Positions 26,301-34,336 are shown, counted from the stretch's first letter. The stretch is 64,000 nt of DNA from Myxococcota bacterium (GCA_022447545.1 JAKVBI010000005.1:235952-299951); one strand, 5' to 3'. Notes: generated by a model not told the origin, from the letters alone. Numbers and translations are program-made.

Positions 26301-26401
26301 TCGTCGGAGCCAGCGACTTCGCGGCCTTCCGAGCACAGTTTCAGTTGGCGGTGCCCGGCCCGTCCCTGCGAGCCGACCGAGATCTCGAGGCGTGCCCCTA
26401 G
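23372..26401 (+). CDS. Large secreted TolB-like (PD40) double-propeller protein with calcium repeats
   Basis: This 1009-residue exported protein has an N-terminal hydrophobic segment after a basic start. It contains two long homologous modules, about residues 44-465 and 475-890. Each consists of PD40/WD40-like units (WSPDGTxIAF, DIYVMxxDGS, xxNLTxN) capped by a beta-sandwich (ASDYYDTG...YVRLFYRPGSSGDWEW). Then come a thrombospondin type-3 calcium repeat (DSDLDGVSDDLDNC) and two dockerin-like EF-hand repeats (DQNGVVGASDFAQF and DGDDVVGASDFAAF). AGAAGGAGG supports the ATG at 23372. It is likely extracellular and adhesive or scaffolding; no catalytic motif is seen. Confidence 0.88.
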   Translation: MCGSVALFLGFRREHGAAAVLAIGAFLVWSVSLESQAVDVVEASKISFSSNRDGGGDVFVMDADGSNPTNLTIDFAPESEDPTWSSDGTRIAFETNGDLFVMNADGSGRTNLTGSTGEEYSIDSRGAWSPDGTKLVAETYPNSEIHVIDTDGSGQLKLTNGSPYNYDSDPEWSPAGNQIAFGRCSFTFPFGCDIYVMSPDGTGLINLTNGEFGNSGSPAWSSDGSRIVFSFNNTSSWPFVSSGIVVMNADGSDPRALTTTYYGSSASVNDLDPAWSPDGSTIVFERCVDENFEDTCEIYVVEADSDGGDEQKLTDTTGSNENPAWSPDGTQIGFRSERDGNREVYVMAANGSGQTNLTNNVAADEFGGWMPLELPPSITAPLPGSTLSGSFVTFDWYANSAEVEQWWLYAGSSAGASDYYDTGNLFGETSATVTNLPINGSIVYVRLFYRPGSSGDWEWVDLEFTAATRVDPGAWKIAFSSDREGGEDVFVMEADGSSPTNLTPGFTPEANAPRWSLDGIRIAFESYTNLYVMNVDGSERVQLTDNLGGWYSIDSNRVWSPDGTKIVAESSPDCEIYVIEANGGGQVALTDVGPFVCDYEPEWSPDGSRIAFSRCDDSEPPYGCDIHVMNSNGTHSRNLTQGALGRSGSPSWSPDGAEIALHFQDAPSLPTPNTGIAVIDADGSDPRILASIEYEGSEIRFDQWPAWSPDGSRLVFERCAVVSSQKDCDIYGVLSDGSEDEDQLTDTDGSNEDPTWSPDGAWIAFRSERDGNREVYVMAPDGSSQTNLTNNAAEDKFGSWSPGPQPPMIVSPFPGSTLFDSTASFQWAANDAEVGEWRLALGSALGASDYYDSGPLSGQTTAGVADLPIDGSTLYLRLQYRPGTSGDWEHLDTQFTATTVDSDLDGVSDDLDNCTLIFNETQLDTDADGCGNACDADYDQNGVVGASDFAQFRSAFQAGTSGNPGFRTDVDADGDDVVGASDFAAFRAQFQLAVPGPSLRADRDLEACP

Positions 26402-26424
26402 ACCTGAGCGTGGAGGATGGGGCT

Positions 26425-26443
26425 CGGTCCACCGGGGGGACCG
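26425..26443. terminator. Weak hairpin between convergent genes
   Basis: CGGTCC and GGACCG arms around a seven-base loop lie in the 97-base gap between the convergent propeller and sigma-54 activator genes. There is no U-tract on either side. Confidence 0.25.
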
Positions 26444-26498
26444 GAGGGGCCGGTGAGCCCGCTCTCCCTCTCTTCCTGGGGGGCAGGGCCGGGTCGCA

Positions 26499-27836
26499 TC
26501 ATTCGATCCCGAATCGTTTCATTTTTTTGTAGAGGCCCTCGCGGGTCACCTGGAGTTGACGGGCGGTGGCCTGGCGGTGGCCGGCGTGGGTTTCCAGGGC
26601 GCGGCGGATGATCCAGGCTTCGATGCGGTCGAGGTTGGCGCGCAGGGAGTCTCCGGCGCGGAGTTGGTTGTGGACGGGTTCGAGGGCGTCTGCCAGGCGT
26701 TTTGAGAAGTGTTCGGGCTCGAGGGGGGCGCCCGGGGCTGCGAAGGCCAGGGCGCGCTGGATTTCGTTTTCGAGTTCTCGCACGTTGCCGGGCCAGGTGT
26801 GGGCCTGCAGGAGGGCCTGGCTGGAAGGGGTCAGGCGCGGCGTCGGCCGACCGCCGTGCTTGCGAAGGAAGTGGGCGGCCAGCAGTGGCAGGTCGGCGGT
26901 GCGTTCGCGCAGGGGTGGCAGCGCCAGGGGAAAGACGGCCAGGCGGTAGTAGAGGTCTTCGCGAAAGCGTCCTGCACGGGCCTCGGCCCATAGGTCGCGG
27001 TTGCTGGCGGCCACCACGCGCACGTCGATTTTGCGCGTGCGGGTGCCGCCCACCCGGCGCACTTCGCGCTCTTGGAGCACGCGCAGCAGCTTGGCTTGAA
27101 AGGCCGGGGGCGTTTCACCCACTTCGTCGAGCAGCAGCGTTCCAAGGTGGGCCTGCTCGAACAATCCCTTCCGCTCACGTTCTGCGCCGGTGAAGCTGCC
27201 GCGCTCGTGGCCGAACAGCTCGCTCTCGATCAGAGCCTCGGGGAAGGCCGCGCAGTTGACCGCCACGAAATCTCCCGAGCGATGGGTCGACGCCGTGTGC
27301 AGAGCACGCGCCAGCACCTCCTTGCCCGTGCCCGTCTCCCCCGACAGGAGCACCGTGGCGTGGCTGGCGGCGGCGCGCTCCAGCAGGGAGAACACGTCGC
27401 GCATGGCGGGGCTGGCACCGATCAACCCGTGGGTGGTTTTGAGCGGCGGGCCCGCGGCGTCTACCGGCGGTGAGATCCCCGGGCGGTGGTTCACCACGGT
27501 CTCGAGTTGGGTCAGCAGGTCCTGAGGGCTGCCCGGCTGCCAGACGCCGGCGGCGCCGGCGCCGCACAGTGCGCGCTCCACGGCCGGGCTGTGCGAGTCC
27601 ACGCGCACGATGACCGGTGGCGCCTGGGCACAGGCGCGAATGCGCTCCAGGGAGGCGAGGGCCTCGGAGGCTTCGAAGCCATCGACCACCACGGCCGCAT
27701 AGCGCGGCAGATCCCGTTCAGCGGTTCCATTGAAGCGGTGCTCCCACACCACGTCGAAGCCGGGTGCACGCAGCAGGGGCGCGGCCGCAAAGCGCTCGCC
27801 GGGGCCGATCCAGAGAATGGAATGAATGTCAGGCAT
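26499..27836 (-). CDS. Sigma-54-dependent transcriptional activator with degenerate receiver
   Basis: This 445-residue enhancer-binding protein uses ATP to remodel sigma-54 RNA polymerase. It has an N-terminal receiver-like domain (residues 1-115), then AAA+ with Walker A GETGTGKE (166-173), a GSFTGA loop (213-218, Ser for Ala), Walker B LLLDE (234-238), and a Fis-type HTH at the end ([20 protein letters not shown]). The receiver keeps Asp52 but lacks the acidic pair at the end of the first strand (ILWIGPGE). It is probably not a normal phospho-acceptor. ATG 27836 follows GGGAGA. Its own promoter region carries a sigma-54 element and an iterated array, suggesting autoregulation. No cognate kinase is adjacent. 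Confidence 0.92.
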   Translation of the reverse strand: MPDIHSILWIGPGERFAAAPLLRAPGFDVVWEHRFNGTAERDLPRYAAVVVDGFEASEALASLERIRACAQAPPVIVRVDSHSPAVERALCGAGAAGVWQPGSPQDLLTQLETVVNHRPGISPPVDAAGPPLKTTHGLIGASPAMRDVFSLLERAAASHATVLLSGETGTGKEVLARALHTASTHRSGDFVAVNCAAFPEALIESELFGHERGSFTGAERERKGLFEQAHLGTLLLDEVGETPPAFQAKLLRVLQEREVRRVGGTRTRKIDVRVVAASNRDLWAEARAGRFREDLYYRLAVFPLALPPLRERTADLPLLAAHFLRKHGGRPTPRLTPSSQALLQAHTWPGNVRELENEIQRALAFAAPGAPLEPEHFSKRLADALEPVHNQLRAGDSLRANLDRIEAWIIRRALETHAGHRQATARQLQVTREGLYKKMKRFGIE

Positions 27837-27871
27837 GCAGATCTCCCTCGTCCCCCACACCAGGAACAGAG

Positions 27872-27886
27872 AGCAAGAGTCGTGCC
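27872..27886 (-). promoter_or_regulatory. Sigma-54 (-24/-12) promoter of the activator gene
   Basis: Read on the minus strand, GGCACG-ACTC-TTGCT matches the sigma-54 consensus TGGCACG-N4-TTGCW except for the first T. The GG and GC are ten bases apart as required. Transcription would start near 27861, about 25 bases before the ATG, with a ribosome site between. Confidence 0.7.
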
Positions 27887-27921
27887 GCGGCGCACGCGGT
27901 GGCCAGGACCTATAGGCTCGC

Positions 27922-28027
27922 GCGACAGGCCGCGAGGGCGGGGTGACAGGGCAGGGGGCATCGGCAGGCGCGACAGCCGCGACACGTCACGCGACACCCC
28001 GTGCGACAGATGTCGCGATGGTGTCGC
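27922..28027. repeat. Iterated GCGACA/TGTCGC array, candidate activator-binding sites
   Basis: GCGACA occurs at 27922, 27970, 27979, 27991 and 28003. Its complement TGTCGC occurs at 28011 and 28022. The copies at 27979, 27991 and 28003 are exactly 12 bases apart. The pair at 28003-28016 forms the palindrome GCGACAGATGTCGC. The array lies about 60-170 bases upstream of the predicted sigma-54 start, where enhancer-binding proteins normally bind. Confidence 0.6.
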
Positions 28028-28096
28028 GACCGCGTCGTCGGGTTCGAGTCGTGCGCGATCCAGCGCAGCCGATTCCAGCACTCGGGAATGGGGGTC

Positions 28097-29143
28097 TCAG
28101 TCCGTCTCGTCGTGAACCCACTCGACGGCTTGGCCGAGTGTCTCGATCTGGGCCGCAGAGTCGGCGCCGATGGGGTGCAGCATCAGCTCCGTGATCCCCG
28201 CGTCTCGGTACTTGCGAATGCGCTCGCGCACGCGGGACTCGTCCCCGATCAAGGTGGTGGCCCACACCATTTCATCGGGCACGGCCCGGATCGCTTCGTC
28301 GCGTTTACGAGCGAGCCACAAGTCTCGAACTTCGGTGCAGGCGTCTTGAAAGCCCGCCCGCGCGTATGCGTCGTTGTAGAAGTTCAGGGTGGGCGACCCC
28401 ATGGCCGACAGTTGGAATGCGAGTTGCACCTTCTGGGAAGCGATCAACGGTTCGGGGTCGTCGGTAATGGCGACCGTGGTGTCGACGGAAAGCGCGAGAT
28501 CGCCCAGCGTGCGGCCCGCGCTCTCGGCACCTCGGCGGAGGGAGTCGAGGTGGGCTTCGGGGGCGTCGGGGGTGAAGGACGTTCCGAGCCATCCATCGGC
28601 CAGGGCCCCGGTCATCTCCAGTGCACGGGGGGCCAGGGTTGCCAGATAGATGGGAACCTCCATGGGGGGTTGGGCCAGGCGCAGCGCCTTCCCCTGACCT
28701 CCGGGGCGCGGCAGTTTGAAGACCCCCCCATCGGTTTGGAGCTTTTCGCCCCGGCAGGCCATCCGGACGATTTCGACGGTCTCGCGCATTCGCGTCAGGG
28801 GGCGATCGAAGGGTTGGCCGTGAAGGCCCTCGACAACCTGGGGGCCCGAGTTTCCGAGGCCGAGCAAGAAGCGTTCATGACTGATGGTCGCCAGAGTCAT
28901 GGCGGTCATGGCTGTGGAAGCGGGGGTGCGCGCGCACACCTGCATGATGCCCGTGCCGAGGTGCATGCGCGTAGTGCGCGCGGCGAGATAGGCGAGCGGT
29001 GCGACGGCATCCATCCCCCACGCTTCGGCGCTCCACGCCTGATCGACGCCGAGTTTTTCGGCTTCGATCGCCAACTCCACGGTGGCTTCGAATTGTTCGC
29101 GGCCTCCACTGGCGGGGCCGCCGACGCGAATGGCGGTCTTCAT
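28097..29143 (-). CDS. LLM-class (F420-dependent type) oxidoreductase
   Basis: This 348-residue TIM-barrel oxidoreductase of the luciferase-like superfamily resembles F420-dependent actinobacterial enzymes. Characteristic segments are LGVDQAWSAEAWGMDAVAPL near residue 30, LGTGIMQVCARTPASTAM near residue 61, and ERFLLGLGNSGPQVVEG near residue 88. A later segment is VPIYLATLAPRALEMTG. In this branch F420 is more likely than FMN, but no F420 synthesis gene is in view. It is divergent from the acyl-CoA dehydrogenase pair and may share their control region. Substrate unknown. Confidence 0.88.
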   Translation of the reverse strand: MKTAIRVGGPASGGREQFEATVELAIEAEKLGVDQAWSAEAWGMDAVAPLAYLAARTTRMHLGTGIMQVCARTPASTAMTAMTLATISHERFLLGLGNSGPQVVEGLHGQPFDRPLTRMRETVEIVRMACRGEKLQTDGGVFKLPRPGGQGKALRLAQPPMEVPIYLATLAPRALEMTGALADGWLGTSFTPDAPEAHLDSLRRGAESAGRTLGDLALSVDTTVAITDDPEPLIASQKVQLAFQLSAMGSPTLNFYNDAYARAGFQDACTEVRDLWLARKRDEAIRAVPDEMVWATTLIGDESRVRERIRKYRDAGITELMLHPIGADSAAQIETLGQAVEWVHDETD

Positions 29144-29222
29144 GCGGGACTCCAGTTTTGCGCGGGTGCTGAGGTTCGTGCGGGTGTCTGGGTTGTTCCG
29201 AGCGAGGGCGAGTCTGTTAACC

Positions 29223-29239
29223 TGACACGCACTGTGTCA
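29223..29239. promoter_or_regulatory. Inverted repeat, candidate repressor operator
   Basis: TGACAC and GTGTCA are perfect six-base arms with a five-base centre. They lie 26 bases before the GTG of the first acyl-CoA dehydrogenase gene and in the gap shared with the divergent LLM gene. Shape and place suit a TetR-type repressor; no regulator gene is adjacent. Confidence 0.45.
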
Positions 29240-29264
29240 AATCTTTTTTTCGGAGGAGGTTCGC

Positions 29265-30470
29265 GTGGCCGAACGCCAACTCACGAAAGAGCAACTCGAG
29301 TTTCAACAATACGCACGAACTTGGTTGGCTGAGAACGCGCCGCCGCCGCCGCCGGTTCGGCTCCCCATTTCGCCCATCGAGGTTTCTTCCGTCGCGCAAC
29401 GCGACTACCTCCAGGAATGGCAGTCCGCCTGCTACGAGGCGGGCCTGATCGGGACCGATGTTCCCACCGAGTATGGGGGAGGGGGTCGCGAAGGCTGCCA
29501 GCGCATTGCGAATACGGAAATGAGTCGTTCGGGGACGCCGTTTCTGATCAACGTCGTGGGGCTGTCCATGGCGGTGCCGACGATTCTCGTCCACGGAACC
29601 GAAGAGCAGAAGCGCCAGTTCATTCCCGGTGCGTTGAGCGGGGAGGAGATCTGGTGCCAGGGGTTCAGCGAGCCCGGCGCCGGCTCCGACATGGCCAACC
29701 AGCAGACCTTTGCCGAACCGCGCGGCGACGATTGGATCGTCAACGGACACAAGGTGTGGACGAGCCTGGGGCACTTCGCCAAATGGATGATTTTGATCGC
29801 GCGGACGAGTCACGAGCACAAGTACGACGGCCTGACGTACTTCCTATGCCCCATCGGGGGCCATCCTGGCGTCACCGTTCGGCCGCTGATCAAGATGACC
29901 GGCGAGTCCGGCTTCAACGAGGTGTTGTTCGAAGACGCCGTCATCCCGGACTCGGGCCGTCTGGACGCCATTGGAAAAGGCTGGACCGTGGCCATGACCA
30001 CCCTGACCCACGAGCGCGGCGCCGCCGAGGGTGCGGGCAGCGGTGGGGGGGACGCCGGTTCGGCCCTCGACAGCCTGATTGATCTCGCGCGCAAGAGCCA
30101 ACGTGGGGGCGTGCCCGCCAGCGACGATCCGGTGACGCGGGATGCGATCATGCAGCAGATGATCGTCGCCGAGGGGTTGCGGCAAAATGGCCGCCGGGCC
30201 CGGGTACCGGCGCTGGTCGAACACCCCATGCGGTTGCCCCTGCAGCAGAAGGTCTCGGGGTCGGAGTTCTCGCAGGAAAATGCGCGCCTGGGCATACAGA
30301 TCGCGGGCGCGCGTTCGACGCTCTACAAGCTCGATCCCGCCGCCCCCGATGCTGGGCACTGGCCCCTCGCGTACATGAACTCCTACGGGGGCACGATCGC
30401 GGCAGGCACCAACGAAATCCAGCGCAACATTCTGGGCGAGCGCGTGCTCGGCCTGGCGAAGTCGAAGTGA
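29265..30470 (+). CDS. Acyl-CoA dehydrogenase, first subunit of a pair
   Basis: This 401-residue flavoprotein oxidises acyl-CoA at the alpha-beta bond. It starts at a GTG behind GGAGGAGG. Family features are CQGFSEPGAGSDMANQQT near residue 127, VNGHKVWTSLGHFAKWMI near residue 160, and a C-terminal YGGTIAAGTNEIQRNILGE. At the place of the usual catalytic Glu of medium-chain enzymes (EGT) this protein has AGT, as in several FadE-type proteins of steroid side-chain degradation. It overlaps the next dehydrogenase gene. A heteromeric enzyme is likely. Confidence 0.9.
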   Translation: MAERQLTKEQLEFQQYARTWLAENAPPPPPVRLPISPIEVSSVAQRDYLQEWQSACYEAGLIGTDVPTEYGGGGREGCQRIANTEMSRSGTPFLINVVGLSMAVPTILVHGTEEQKRQFIPGALSGEEIWCQGFSEPGAGSDMANQQTFAEPRGDDWIVNGHKVWTSLGHFAKWMILIARTSHEHKYDGLTYFLCPIGGHPGVTVRPLIKMTGESGFNEVLFEDAVIPDSGRLDAIGKGWTVAMTTLTHERGAAEGAGSGGGDAGSALDSLIDLARKSQRGGVPASDDPVTRDAIMQQMIVAEGLRQNGRRARVPALVEHPMRLPLQQKVSGSEFSQENARLGIQIAGARSTLYKLDPAAPDAGHWPLAYMNSYGGTIAAGTNEIQRNILGERVLGLAKSK

Positions 30471-31669
30471 TGGCGAAGGACACGACGATGAAGACGGCCC
30501 CCAAGGACTTTGGTTTTGGCTCGGACGAGGAACTGCTGCGCGATTCGGCGCGGCGTTTTCTGGACGAGACCCTGCCCATCGAGAAGCTGCGGGATTTGGT
30601 GGCTGCCGACCCCGAGAGTGTCTACGAGCGCGGCGAACCCACGTCTTGGCAGCCGGAAATCTGGAAACAGATGATCGAACTCGGCTGGCCCGGCCTCGCG
30701 GTGCCTGAAGAACTCGGAGGGGTGGGCTTCAAGATGGCCGGCATCGTGGGCCTGGTCGAGGAGGTCGGGCGGCACGCGGTGCCTTCTCCCCTGGTTTCAA
30801 CTTTGAACGCCGCCTATGTGCTTCGCGCGGCCAACAGCGATGCCGCCGGGCCGTGGCTGGAGCGGTTGGTGGATGGGGCCGCGGCGTCGCTGGCCATGAC
30901 CGGCGAAACGGCGAGTTGGGAGCCCGAGGATTGTGCGTTGACCGGACGCTTCGAGGGCGACGCGCTCATCGTCGAGGGCACGGCGTTCTTCGTGCAGGAC
31001 GCCGGGAAGGCCGACTGGTTCGTTGCCAACGCGCGGGTCGGGGACGAAACGCTGCTGGTCGTCGTGTCGGCCGATGCCGAAGGCGTGTCGGTTTCCAGCG
31101 ATCACATTCACGACCTCACACGCGATCAGGCCACAGTGGCCTTCGATGGGGTCCAGGTTCCGGCCGAGGGTCGGATCAGCGGGGATGGTGTGGAAGCTCT
31201 GCGAAGCGCCTGGCCCGCAATCCTGGTGACCGTTGCCGCGGACCTGTGCGGCACCAGCGAGTGGCAGCTGCAGACAACCGTGGAGTACGCCAAGACGCGC
31301 AAGCAGTTCGATCGCCAGTTGGGGTTCTTCCAGGCCGTCAAGCACCCACTGGTGGATGCGATGATGGGCATCGACCGGGCGCGGTCGTTGCTGTACCACG
31401 CGGCTTGTTGCATCGACCAGCAGGAACCGGACGCCGAGCAAACCGCGCGAATGGCCAAGAGCGCCGCATCGGATGCGGGGGCCTACATGTCCGACCGCTC
31501 GGTGCAGCTGCACGGCGGGATCGGGTTCACCTGGGAGTGCGACGTACACGTCTATTTCAAGCGAAGCCTCCACAACCAGGCGCTCTACGGCGACGGAACC
31601 GAGCAGCGGCGGAAATTGGCCGACGCGGTCATCGGTTCGATCGGCGAAAGCCGCGCCCCGGGTGCTTGA
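30470..31669 (+). CDS. Acyl-CoA dehydrogenase, second subunit of a pair
   Basis: This 399-residue acyl-CoA dehydrogenase-like protein has its start codon overlapping the previous stop (TGATG). A GTG at 30467 and an ATG at 30488 behind GAAGGA are alternatives. It shows VPEELGGVGFKMAGIVGLVE near residue 78 and ARTRKQFDRQ-like AKTRKQFDRQLGFFQAVKH near residue 270. It also has HGGIGFTWECDVHVYFKR near residue 345. Adjacent unequal dehydrogenase genes encode heterotetramers in steroid and cyclic-acid pathways of actinobacteria, so a joint enzyme is the best reading. The dehalogenase-like hydrolase gene follows 50 bases later. Confidence 0.88.
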   Translation: MAKDTTMKTAPKDFGFGSDEELLRDSARRFLDETLPIEKLRDLVAADPESVYERGEPTSWQPEIWKQMIELGWPGLAVPEELGGVGFKMAGIVGLVEEVGRHAVPSPLVSTLNAAYVLRAANSDAAGPWLERLVDGAAASLAMTGETASWEPEDCALTGRFEGDALIVEGTAFFVQDAGKADWFVANARVGDETLLVVVSADAEGVSVSSDHIHDLTRDQATVAFDGVQVPAEGRISGDGVEALRSAWPAILVTVAADLCGTSEWQLQTTVEYAKTRKQFDRQLGFFQAVKHPLVDAMMGIDRARSLLYHAACCIDQQEPDAEQTARMAKSAASDAGAYMSDRSVQLHGGIGFTWECDVHVYFKRSLHNQALYGDGTEQRRKLADAVIGSIGESRAPGA

Positions 31670-31719
31670 GATTCCCAACCTCTGAAAGTGCTCGCTTCCC
31701 CAAAGCAGGAGATCGTCCC

Positions 31720-32718
31720 ATGAAAACCGTCCGAACTCCCGAGGCTCGCTTCGAAGGCCTGCCCGACTATCCCTTCGCTCCGAACTACTCCGAGGTCCCG
31801 GATGGCAAGGGCGGGACGCTTCGGATCCACCATCTCGACGAAGGCCCCTCGGACGGGGAGATCGTGCTGTGTCTGCACGGCCAGCCCACCTGGTCGTACC
31901 TCTACCGGCACATGATCCCCGTCTTCGTGGCGGCCGGGTACCGGGTGCTCGCGCCGGATTTCATCGGTTTTGGAAAGAGCGACAAGCCCGTCGAGCGCAG
32001 CCATTACACCTACGCGAATCACGTGTCCTGGATGAGTGCTTGGCTCGAAGGGCAGGGCATTCAGGGCGCCAACCTGTTCTGTCAGGACTGGGGCGGGCTG
32101 ATCGGGCTTCGCCTGGTGGCCGCCCACCCCGAACGTTTCGCACGCGTGGTGGCGGCCAACACAGGGATGCCCGACGGGTTGTTCCCCCCCGAGGCGGCAG
32201 CGCCGATGCACGCGCTGTACGAGAAGCTCCCGGTCGTGACCATGGAGGAACTCTGGGACCGGTTCTCCGCTCCGGATGGACCGCCCGGATTTCTGTTCTG
32301 GCGAAAGTATTGCTCCGAGTCGCCGGACTTCAGCGTGGGCGATGTCATGGAAGTCGGCGCCCGGGTGGCCCCGGAAGTGCGGGCCGCCTACGAGGCGCCC
32401 TTTCCCGGGCCGGAATACGAAGCCGGGGCGCGTGAGTTCCCAAGCCTGGTTCCGGTCTTTCCGGACAATGTCGAGGTTCCCGCCAACAAGAGTGCCTGGG
32501 AACATCTGGCCGCCTTTTCCAAGCCCTTCCGGACGTCCTTCTCCGACGATGACCCCGTCACTGCCGGGATGGAAAAAGTCCTACAGGCGAGAATCGCCGG
32601 CGCCCAGGACGTGGACCACATCACCATCGCGGGCGGGGGCCACTTCCTTCAAGAGAACCAGGGGCCCGAAGTCGCGACGGCCATGATCGACTTCATGCGC
32701 CGCTATCCGTCGAGCTGA
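31720..32718 (+). CDS. Alpha/beta hydrolase, haloalkane dehalogenase-like
   Basis: This 332-residue hydrolase strongly recalls subfamily-I haloalkane dehalogenases. It has HGQPTWSYLYRHMIP near residue 53, APDFIGFGKSDKP near residue 78, nucleophile Asp123 followed by Trp124 in CQDWGG, a second acid candidate in FSDDDPVTAG, and catalytic His308 in GGGHFLQEN. The Trp beside the nucleophile is a halide-stabilising residue in known enzymes. Related hydrolases that act on esters or epoxides also exist, so dehalogenation is likely but not certain. The frame is open far upstream; the ATG at 31720 fits the family. It is probably cotranscribed with the dehydrogenases. Confidence 0.82.
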   Translation: MKTVRTPEARFEGLPDYPFAPNYSEVPDGKGGTLRIHHLDEGPSDGEIVLCLHGQPTWSYLYRHMIPVFVAAGYRVLAPDFIGFGKSDKPVERSHYTYANHVSWMSAWLEGQGIQGANLFCQDWGGLIGLRLVAAHPERFARVVAANTGMPDGLFPPEAAAPMHALYEKLPVVTMEELWDRFSAPDGPPGFLFWRKYCSESPDFSVGDVMEVGARVAPEVRAAYEAPFPGPEYEAGAREFPSLVPVFPDNVEVPANKSAWEHLAAFSKPFRTSFSDDDPVTAGMEKVLQARIAGAQDVDHITIAGGGHFLQENQGPEVATAMIDFMRRYPSS

Positions 32719-32743
32719 AGGCGCGCATCCGGGGGCGCAGCGA

Positions 32744-33595
32744 TCAGGACCCGGTGCGGTTTTCGCTCACCCCCCAGTCGATCCCGTTGGCGATCAGGCG
32801 CCGGTAGGCGTCGACCGCCCAGGGCCCGCGAAACTGAAGCGGGGTCACGCCCTCAGGGTCGACGCTGGCGTCCACGTAGGGCTGGATGTTGGTCGTCGGC
32901 GTGTGGCAGTGCCCCATTGCGATGTAGGCCACTGCTCCTTGGCCCCTCGCTCGCTCGTAGGCGAGCACCCGGGTGCGACCGTCCTCGCCCACGGAAGTGT
33001 CTTCTTTGTAGGTGAAGCCGAACTCCCTGGGTGCGGGGTCATCGGCGTCGAGATCCGAAGTGGTCAGGAGTACCTGGCTTTGCTCGGGGTCTCCCAGTTC
33101 GATGAGGTAGAGCTCATCCATGACCTCGAAGGACTTGGGCAAACCGCGTGTCAATGGATGGTCGGAGTCGCGGACATCCACGGTGAACTTCCGTATGGGG
33201 GGATGATTGAGGAAGAAGGTGCCCAGCACTTCATGGTGTCGTTCTCGCGACATCATCCGCCCCGGTTTTCCATCGGGCAGAGGAATGGCTTTGCCGCCGC
33301 TCGTCCCGTGCAATGCAAGCCAGCGCCCCCCGCCTTCGAGCCAGCCCAAAACCCCTTCGCTTTGCGGTTCGGTGAGAAAAGGCCCGGCCACATAGGTGAC
33401 GAGAAGGTCGCTTGCCGGGAGCCAGGTTTCGATGTCGTCGAAGTTGTTCGAGACCGTCGTCTTCAGTGCCTCTTTCGCCCCGAGGAGCGAGAGCAGTTCC
33501 AGGCGCACGAATTCGATGTCGTGGCCCGCGGACGAACCCGCTGGAAACCCACCGGTTACGAGATGCACCCGAGCTGGTTTTGAAGCATTGACCAT
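32744..33595 (-). CDS. ThuA-like domain protein
   Basis: This 283-residue class-I glutamine-amidotransferase-like protein belongs to the ThuA group. Features are HLVTGGFPAGSSAGHDIEFV near the start, LLVTYVAGPFLT, GWLEGGGRWLALHGTSGG, and a C-terminal GQGAVAYIAMGHCHT. ThuA proteins occur in sugar utilisation regions; their reactions are poorly known. There is no signal peptide. It is convergent with the dehalogenase-like gene and stands alone. Confidence 0.8.
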   Translation of the reverse strand: MVNASKPARVHLVTGGFPAGSSAGHDIEFVRLELLSLLGAKEALKTTVSNNFDDIETWLPASDLLVTYVAGPFLTEPQSEGVLGWLEGGGRWLALHGTSGGKAIPLPDGKPGRMMSRERHHEVLGTFFLNHPPIRKFTVDVRDSDHPLTRGLPKSFEVMDELYLIELGDPEQSQVLLTTSDLDADDPAPREFGFTYKEDTSVGEDGRTRVLAYERARGQGAVAYIAMGHCHTPTTNIQPYVDASVDPEGVTPLQFRGPWAVDAYRRLIANGIDWGVSENRTGS

Positions 33596-33766
33596 GAAGA
33601 GGAATCTAGCCCGGTGAGGTTCCCGTTGGCGACCGATCGGGAGGGGCCGTCAACGCCCGGGGCCACATGGGTGATGACCTCGTTGCGCCGACGCAGAAAC
33701 GGGGAGCCGAATCAGCCGCGCTAGAGTCTTTGCGCCCATTCACGGGCGGTCCCGAGGAGACACCCC

Positions 33767-34147
33767 ATGGCCAAAGAGCCCAGCCCCGAACAACTCGAAG
33801 CCCTGACACAACGGCCCCAGGACGCCCCCGTGGTCATGGTCAACCTGCTCTGCCTCGAGAAGGGCGAAGGAGCTGGGGAGTACGGCCAGTACGCCAAGAA
33901 GATCGCTCCGATCTTTCAGGCCATCGGGGCACGGATCCTCTATTCGGGCACCTGTGATTCGGTGGTGGTCGGTGACGTCGACGAGAAGTTCGACGCCATT
34001 GCTCTCGTCGAGTACCCGAGCATCCGGTCCTTTCTGGGCATGCTCAACTCGGACGAATACAAGGCCATCCACCCCCACCGCGACCGTGGCCTAGAGAGCC
34101 AGTGGTTGTTGGCCAGCACGCCCGCGACAGGGCCCTCTCCCCGATAG
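33767..34147 (+). CDS. DUF1330-like dimeric alpha/beta-barrel protein
   Basis: This 126-residue small protein has PVVMVNLLCLEKGEGAGEY near residue 20 and VVVGDVDEKFDAIALVEYPS near residue 65. It ends with the SDEYKAIHPHR segment typical of DUF1330 and related ferredoxin-like dimers. GAGGAGA precedes the ATG. Function unknown in the family; members often sit in catabolic gene groups, as here. Confidence 0.75.
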   Translation: MAKEPSPEQLEALTQRPQDAPVVMVNLLCLEKGEGAGEYGQYAKKIAPIFQAIGARILYSGTCDSVVVGDVDEKFDAIALVEYPSIRSFLGMLNSDEYKAIHPHRDRGLESQWLLASTPATGPSPR

Positions 34148-34280
34148 AGCAGCGTGCCTGGGGCGATGGCCTTCGCGCAACGGGCTACCGAGCATTTGTC
34201 AGTCGACATCCTCGCGGCGAACGTGGCGTCACGAAATGGCGTCAAAAAAATGAATGGACGACGCGTGGGATCTCTCCGAC

Positions 34281-34336
34281 AATTCTGAATTCGCCAGGTG
34301 CCAAGAGGGCTGCTCCGGCCTGAGGAACTCAGAATT
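34281..34336. promoter_or_regulatory. Long inverted repeat upstream of the amine oxidase gene
   Basis: AATTCTGAATTC (34281-34292) and GAACTCAGAATT (34325-34336) pair over twelve positions with one mismatch. CAGG and CCTG pair inside. The repeat ends 20 bases before the amine oxidase ATG, leaving room only for the ribosome site GGGAGGG. It could be an operator or an mRNA structure controlling that gene. Confidence 0.4.

Noticed and set aside
28001-29332. 443-codon plus-strand frame
   Set aside because: It runs antisense to the LLM oxidoreductase gene, which has clear family motifs.
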